From: Verrucomicrobiales bacterium
GTDB taxonomy: Bacteria; Verrucomicrobiota; Verrucomicrobiia; Verrucomicrobiales; DEV007
Reading direction: 5' to 3'
DNA length: 64,000 nucleotides
NCBI GenBank assembly: GCA_021648365.1
Contig: JAKISY010000011.1
Coordinates: 3,213 to 67,212 of the forward strand
The notes beneath the pieces were generated by a model. The model was given only the letters and a program-made list of their open reading frames with translations. It did no database searches and was not told the DNA's origin. Shown one piece after another: positions 61,380-64,000 of the stretch. Every line of letters begins with the position of its first letter. The stretch's first letter is position 1. The translations under genes were made by a program, and so were the position numbers.

Positions 61380-63116
61380 ATGCACTGGACTGAACCTGCC
61401 GATACTGATGACACCTCCGCCGAGCTTGAACGCCGCCTGTGGGCGACGGCTAATACGCTCTGGGCGGATGCCGACTTGAAACCTTCTGAATACTCACCGA
61501 TTGTTTTAGGGATTATTTTCCTCCGCTATGCCGATGCCAAGTTTGCGGCGGTGGAGAAAGAGATGGCTCCCGCTGAGGGATCGCGACGTAGGCGGAAGAT
61601 CGGACCTGCGGATTACCACGCGGCGGGTGTGTTGTTTGTGCCGGACGAGGCGCGGTTTCGTTCGATTTTAGAACTCCCGGAGGGGGAGTCGATCGGTGAG
61701 TCTCTGAATGCGGCAATGCGCGGGATCGAGAGAGAAAACCCCGATCTCGCGGATGTGCTACCTAAGACGTATCACATTCTCGATAACCGCACGCTGAAGT
61801 CGTTGCTTAAAGATATTGCCAGCATCCCGATGGAGAAAGATGGCGATGTGTTTGGTAAGATCTACGAGTATTTTCTCGGTAAATTTGCCATGAGTGAGGG
61901 GCAGAAAGGCGGGGAGTTCTTCACGCCGACTTCCATGGTGAAACTAATCGTTGAGATTTTAGAACCCTACCACGGTCGCATCCTCGACCCCGCTTGCGGT
62001 TCGGGTGGAATGTTTGTGCAGTCCGCTAAGTTTGTGGCAAACCACAAACTTAGCGGACCCCTCACCCCCAACCCCTCTCCCAGGGGGAGAGGGGGGGAAT
62101 ACTCAGGCAATCCGACCTCGGAGCTATCGGTCTATGGGCAGGAGAAAACCTCCGCCACCGCCAAGCTCGCCCGGCTCAACCTCACCGTGCACGGACTCTC
62201 AGGCGATATCAAACAGGCCAACACCTTTTACGAGGACCTGCATGACTGCGTCCCCTCAGGCTCCTCTCCCTCTGGGAGAGGCGGGGGTGAGGGTGCGCAG
62301 CATGGACGTTTCGACTTTGTGATGGCAAACCCACCCTTCAACGTCAGTAAGGTGGATAAAGAACGCATCGCCGATGATCCACGCTACCCCTTTGGCTTGC
62401 CGCGCACGGATAATGCGAACTACCTTTGGATTCAGCTTTTTTACGCCTCGCTCAATGATGGCGGAAGAGCCGGGTTTGTTATGGCAAACTCCGCTGCCGA
62501 TGCCCGAAGCTCGGAGCAGGACATCCGCCAGAAGCTCATCGAGACGGGAGCCGTCGATGTCATGGTCGCTTGTGGTTCCAACTTCTTTTACACCGTCACT
62601 CTGCCAGCAACCCTCTGGTTCTTTGATAAAGGGAAAGTTGGCAGCGACCGCGTGGACAGCGTGCTCTTCATCGATGCCCGGCATATTTACCGTCAGATCG
62701 ACCGTGCCCACCGCGATTTCACTCCCGCGCAAATCGAATTCATCGCCAACATCGTGCGTCTTTATCGTGGTGAGTCCCCCGAGTTCACCCACGGCTCAGA
62801 GGAAAAGCTCAAGGAGGTCTTTTCGCCTCAAAGCTCCTCTCCCTCTGGGAGAGGCGGGGGTGAGGGTGATCCTAAAACGTCCTACGAGGACGTTCTTGGA
62901 TTATGCAAATCTGCCACCCGAGCGGAGATCGAGCAGCAAGGGTGGTCGCTCAACCCTGGGCGTTATGTCGGCGTCGCCAAAGGGGAGGAGATCAGCGATG
63001 AAGACTTCAAAGAAAAACTCATCGCCCTCAACGAGGAACTCGAAGTCTTAAACAACGAAGCCCATGAACTCGAAGAGGTCATCGCAAACAATGTATTGGA
63101 GATGCTGGAGGTATGA
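61380..63116 (+). CDS. hsdM: Type I restriction-modification methyltransferase HsdM, with in-frame repeat insertions
   Basis: N6-adenine methyltransferase subunit, 578 residues. An HsdM N-terminal domain (1-160) is followed by motif I DPACGSGGMFVQSA, NPPF catalytic motif FDFVMANPPFNV (about 313-324), PFGLPRTDNANYLWIQ and LFIDARHIYRQIDRAHRDFTP; ends with the usual NPGRYVGVA...EELEVLNNEA tail. Three GC-rich repeat copies interrupt it at residues 227-240, 294-309 and 485-497; all stay in frame and none hits the motifs. It overlaps hsdS by 4 nt (ATGA). hsdR is outside the window. Confidence 0.93.
   Translation: MHWTEPADTDDTSAELERRLWATANTLWADADLKPSEYSPIVLGIIFLRYADAKFAAVEKEMAPAEGSRRRRKIGPADYHAAGVLFVPDEARFRSILELPEGESIGESLNAAMRGIERENPDLADVLPKTYHILDNRTLKSLLKDIASIPMEKDGDVFGKIYEYFLGKFAMSEGQKGGEFFTPTSMVKLIVEILEPYHGRILDPACGSGGMFVQSAKFVANHKLSGPLTPNPSPRGRGGEYSGNPTSELSVYGQEKTSATAKLARLNLTVHGLSGDIKQANTFYEDLHDCVPSGSSPSGRGGGEGAQHGRFDFVMANPPFNVSKVDKERIADDPRYPFGLPRTDNANYLWIQLFYASLNDGGRAGFVMANSAADARSSEQDIRQKLIETGAVDVMVACGSNFFYTVTLPATLWFFDKGKVGSDRVDSVLFIDARHIYRQIDRAHRDFTPAQIEFIANIVRLYRGESPEFTHGSEEKLKEVFSPQSSSPSGRGGGEGDPKTSYEDVLGLCKSATRAEIEQQGWSLNPGRYVGVAKGEEISDEDFKEKLIALNEELEVLNNEAHELEEVIANNVLEMLEV
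62021..62058. repeat. 17-bp perfect inverted repeat at a repeat-insertion junction in hsdM
   Basis: Arms 62021-62037 (GTCCGCTAAGTTTGTGG) and 62042-62058 (its exact reverse complement), with a 4-nt loop CAAA. The left arm is conserved hsdM sequence (QSAKFV); the right arm is extra coding sequence (NHKLSG) that appears to be an inverted copy of it. Directly followed by GC-rich repeat A. Confidence 0.9.
62059..62097. repeat. GC-rich palindromic repeat A (in hsdM)
   Basis: Sequence CCCTCACCCCCAACCCCTCT + CCCAGGGGGAGAGGGG, with a CTCTCCC/GGGAGAG core. Encodes LTPNPSPRGRGG within HsdM. Directly abuts the 17-bp inverted repeat. Confidence 0.85.
62260..62305. repeat. GC-rich palindromic repeat B (in hsdM)
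   Basis: Core GCTCCTCTCCCTCTGGGAGA followed by GGCGGGGGTGAGGGTG, the reverse orientation of copy A. Its last 22 nt (GGGGTGAGGGTGCGCAGCATGG) are the exact reverse complement of the start of copy E in hsdS. Encodes SSPSGRGGGEGAQHG. The flanks CTGCG (62246-62250) and CGCAG (62296-62300) extend the palindrome. Confidence 0.88.
62833..62868. repeat. GC-rich palindromic repeat C (in hsdM)
   Basis: 36 nt identical to the core of copy B, in the same orientation and coding phase (SSPSGRGGGEG). An 8-bp inverted repeat (62876-62883 AACGTCCT against 62887-62894 AGGACGTT) follows at once, with the second arm being conserved hsdM sequence. Confidence 0.88.
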
Positions 63117-64000
63117 GTGAGAAATGGTGCCAAACATCTTTGGGTGAAATATGTGATAAAATCGATGGTGTGATCAAGACAGGCCCTTTCGGATCTCAAC
63201 TACATGAGTCTGATTATACAGAAGAAGGCACACCTGTAGTGATGCCAAAAAATATCATTGAGGGAAAGGTCTCGACGAAAAGCATTGCTCGCATTAGCAC
63301 CATAGATATTGAACGGCTTTCTCAGCACAAGTTAAAGCCTGGTGATATTGTGTATGGACGACGTGGAGATATTGGGAGGCAAGCGCTCGTCACTTTGCGA
63401 GAAAATGGATGGCTATGCGGGACAGGATGTCTTCGCTTGAGTCTTGGAGATGAAATTGTTGACCCTAAATTTTTGCACTATTATCTCCGCGACAAAAAAG
63501 TAATCCGCTATATTTCCAATCAGGCAGTAGGAGCAACAATGCCAAACTTGAATACTACGATTTTACGGAACATTCCGGTTTGTTATCCCCCCCTCCCTGA
63601 GCAGAAGCGGATTGCGGGGATCTTATCGGCGTATGATGATTTGATAGAGAACAACCTGCGTCGGATCAAGATCCTGGAGGAGATGGCGCAATCGCTGTAT
63701 CGGGAATGGTTTGTGCATTTCCGCTTCCCATGCTGCGCACCCTCACCCCTCACCCCTCTCCCAGAGGGAGAGGTGGATAAAAATCTCGTAGCTTCAGAGA
63801 GCTCCTCACCCCAGACCACACTCCCCGATGACGAGCGCAGAAAAAATCTCGAAGTTTCGAATAGCTCCTCTCCCTCTGGGAGAGGCGGGGGTGAGGGTCG
63901 AGTGAAGCTCGTTGATTCCCCACTAGGTAAAATCCCTGTGGGGTGGGAGGTGGTAGCAATGCCTGATGCTGTAGAAATTCGCCCCAAGCTTCCTGTTCCT
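63113..64000 (+). CDS. hsdS: Type I restriction specificity subunit HsdS, partial, with repeat-derived linker
   Basis: Overlaps hsdM by ATGA and runs past the window edge; 296 codons are visible. The first target-recognition domain (1-175) starts LGEICDKIDGVIKTGPFGSQL and ends with NIPVCYPPLPEQKRIAGILSAYDDLIENN, then helix KILEEMAQSLYREWFVHFRF. In ordinary HsdS this is followed at once by a segment like VKLVDSPLGKIPxGWE; here about 60 residues (206-264) intervene, made of GC-rich repeat copies E and D and a duplicated KNLxxSxSSSP unit. The second TRD begins at KLVDSPLGKIP. Sets DNA target of the HsdMS methylase. Confidence 0.92.
   Translation, partial: MSEKWCQTSLGEICDKIDGVIKTGPFGSQLHESDYTEEGTPVVMPKNIIEGKVSTKSIARISTIDIERLSQHKLKPGDIVYGRRGDIGRQALVTLRENGWLCGTGCLRLSLGDEIVDPKFLHYYLRDKKVIRYISNQAVGATMPNLNTTILRNIPVCYPPLPEQKRIAGILSAYDDLIENNLRRIKILEEMAQSLYREWFVHFRFPCCAPSPLTPLPEGEVDKNLVASESSSPQTTLPDDERRKNLEVSNSSSPSGRGGGEGRVKLVDSPLGKIPVGWEVVAMPDAVEIRPKLPVP
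63728..63773. repeat. GC-rich palindromic repeat E (in hsdS)
   Basis: CCATGCTGCGCACCCTCACC with the CTCTCCCAGAGGGAGAGG core, inverted relative to B, C and D. Its first 22 nt match copy B's reverse complement exactly. Encodes a Pro/Leu-rich stretch (APSPLTPLPEGEV), read in a different phase from copy A. Confidence 0.85.
63779..63870. repeat. Imperfect 29-nt direct repeat in the hsdS linker
   Basis: Units 63779-63807 and 63842-63870 match at 24 of 29 positions and are 63 nt apart, so the reading frame is kept: KNLVASESSSP and KNLEVSNSSSP. The second unit runs into GC-rich copy D. Confidence 0.82.
63864..63898. repeat. GC-rich palindromic repeat D (in hsdS)
   Basis: 35 nt identical to the first 35 nt of copies B and C (GCTCCTCTCCCTCTGGGAGA + GGCGGGGGTGAGGGT), same coding phase (SSPSGRGGGEG). 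Ends at the point where the conserved HsdS sequence VKLVDSPLGKIP resumes. Confidence 0.88.

Noticed and set aside
63583..63987. Minus-strand open frame opposite hsdS, rich in SPPPLPEGEE-like residues
   Set aside because: It is a by-product of the GC-rich repeats, which are open in several frames. No start context or family similarity.
1..64000. CRISPR array, rRNA, tRNA or insertion sequence
   Set aside because: No regularly spaced direct repeats, no cloverleaf, and no transposase-like protein seen. Small RNAs cannot be excluded by eye.

Overview
The window looks like a chromosomal segment of a Verrucomicrobiota bacterium. This is inferred from gene content: two secreted FGly sulfatases, an FG-GAP protein with a cytochrome c motif, DUF4212/VC_2705-type symport, a hemA-hemC-cobA/hemD operon, a PPAT-like 'NMNAT' family protein, and a cell wall with glycogen and isoprenoid genes. 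No rRNA, tRNA or CRISPR array was seen, so the phylum is an inference.

Layout. 0.2-4.9 kb: minus-strand cluster asnB / FAD oxidoreductase / SAF-domain dehydrogenase. 5-9.6 kb: a secreted CxxCH + FG-GAP protein, a glycine-zipper lipoprotein, and a two-subunit Na+/solute symporter. 9.6-12.1 kb: hicBA toxin-antitoxin pair, a gene-poor patch, and a nucleotidyltransferase-like protein. 12-19.3 kb: mutY, HU, a family 9 glycosyltransferase, a phosphoesterase, an ABC-2-type exporter with a TPR-like partner, acylphosphatase and a secreted unknown. 19.7-27.3 kb: glgX, then a plus-strand run of dynamin-like GTPase, cdsA, dxr, ROK kinase and tyrosine phosphatase. 27.4-33 kb: amtB with a clear terminator, a methyltransferase, an ICMT-rhodanese fusion, a TolB-like propeller and a DUF4126 protein. 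33-40 kb: the minus-strand operon ccsA/hemX-hemA-hemC-cobA/hemD, and a PBP1A. 40-43.5 kb: nadC-birA-DAO oxidoreductase-mnmM, the last two probably a tRNA wobble-uridine pair. 43.5-51.3 kb: ndk, small membrane proteins, a Tes-like radical SAM + Lgt-like pair, two sulfatases, a PAS protein and a helical protein. 51.4-59.1 kb: a ZnuA-like lipoprotein with a LolD/FtsX exporter, an SDR, PBP2 and uvrC.

59.1-64 kb is an accessory island. It holds the tail of a dead PQQ-propeller gene, an AT-rich two-gene unit (ImmA/IrrE-type metallopeptidase + class III nucleotidyl-cyclase-like protein) that fits no defence or signalling system I can name, and, divergent to it, type I restriction genes hsdM and hsdS (cut by the window end). 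hsdM and hsdS carry five in-frame copies of a GC-rich palindromic repeat. Some copies are bordered by short inverted copies of the neighbouring coding DNA. The effect resembles Rickettsia palindromic elements and is the most unusual thing in the window. Several intergenic regions carry other dispersed palindromes or direct repeats.
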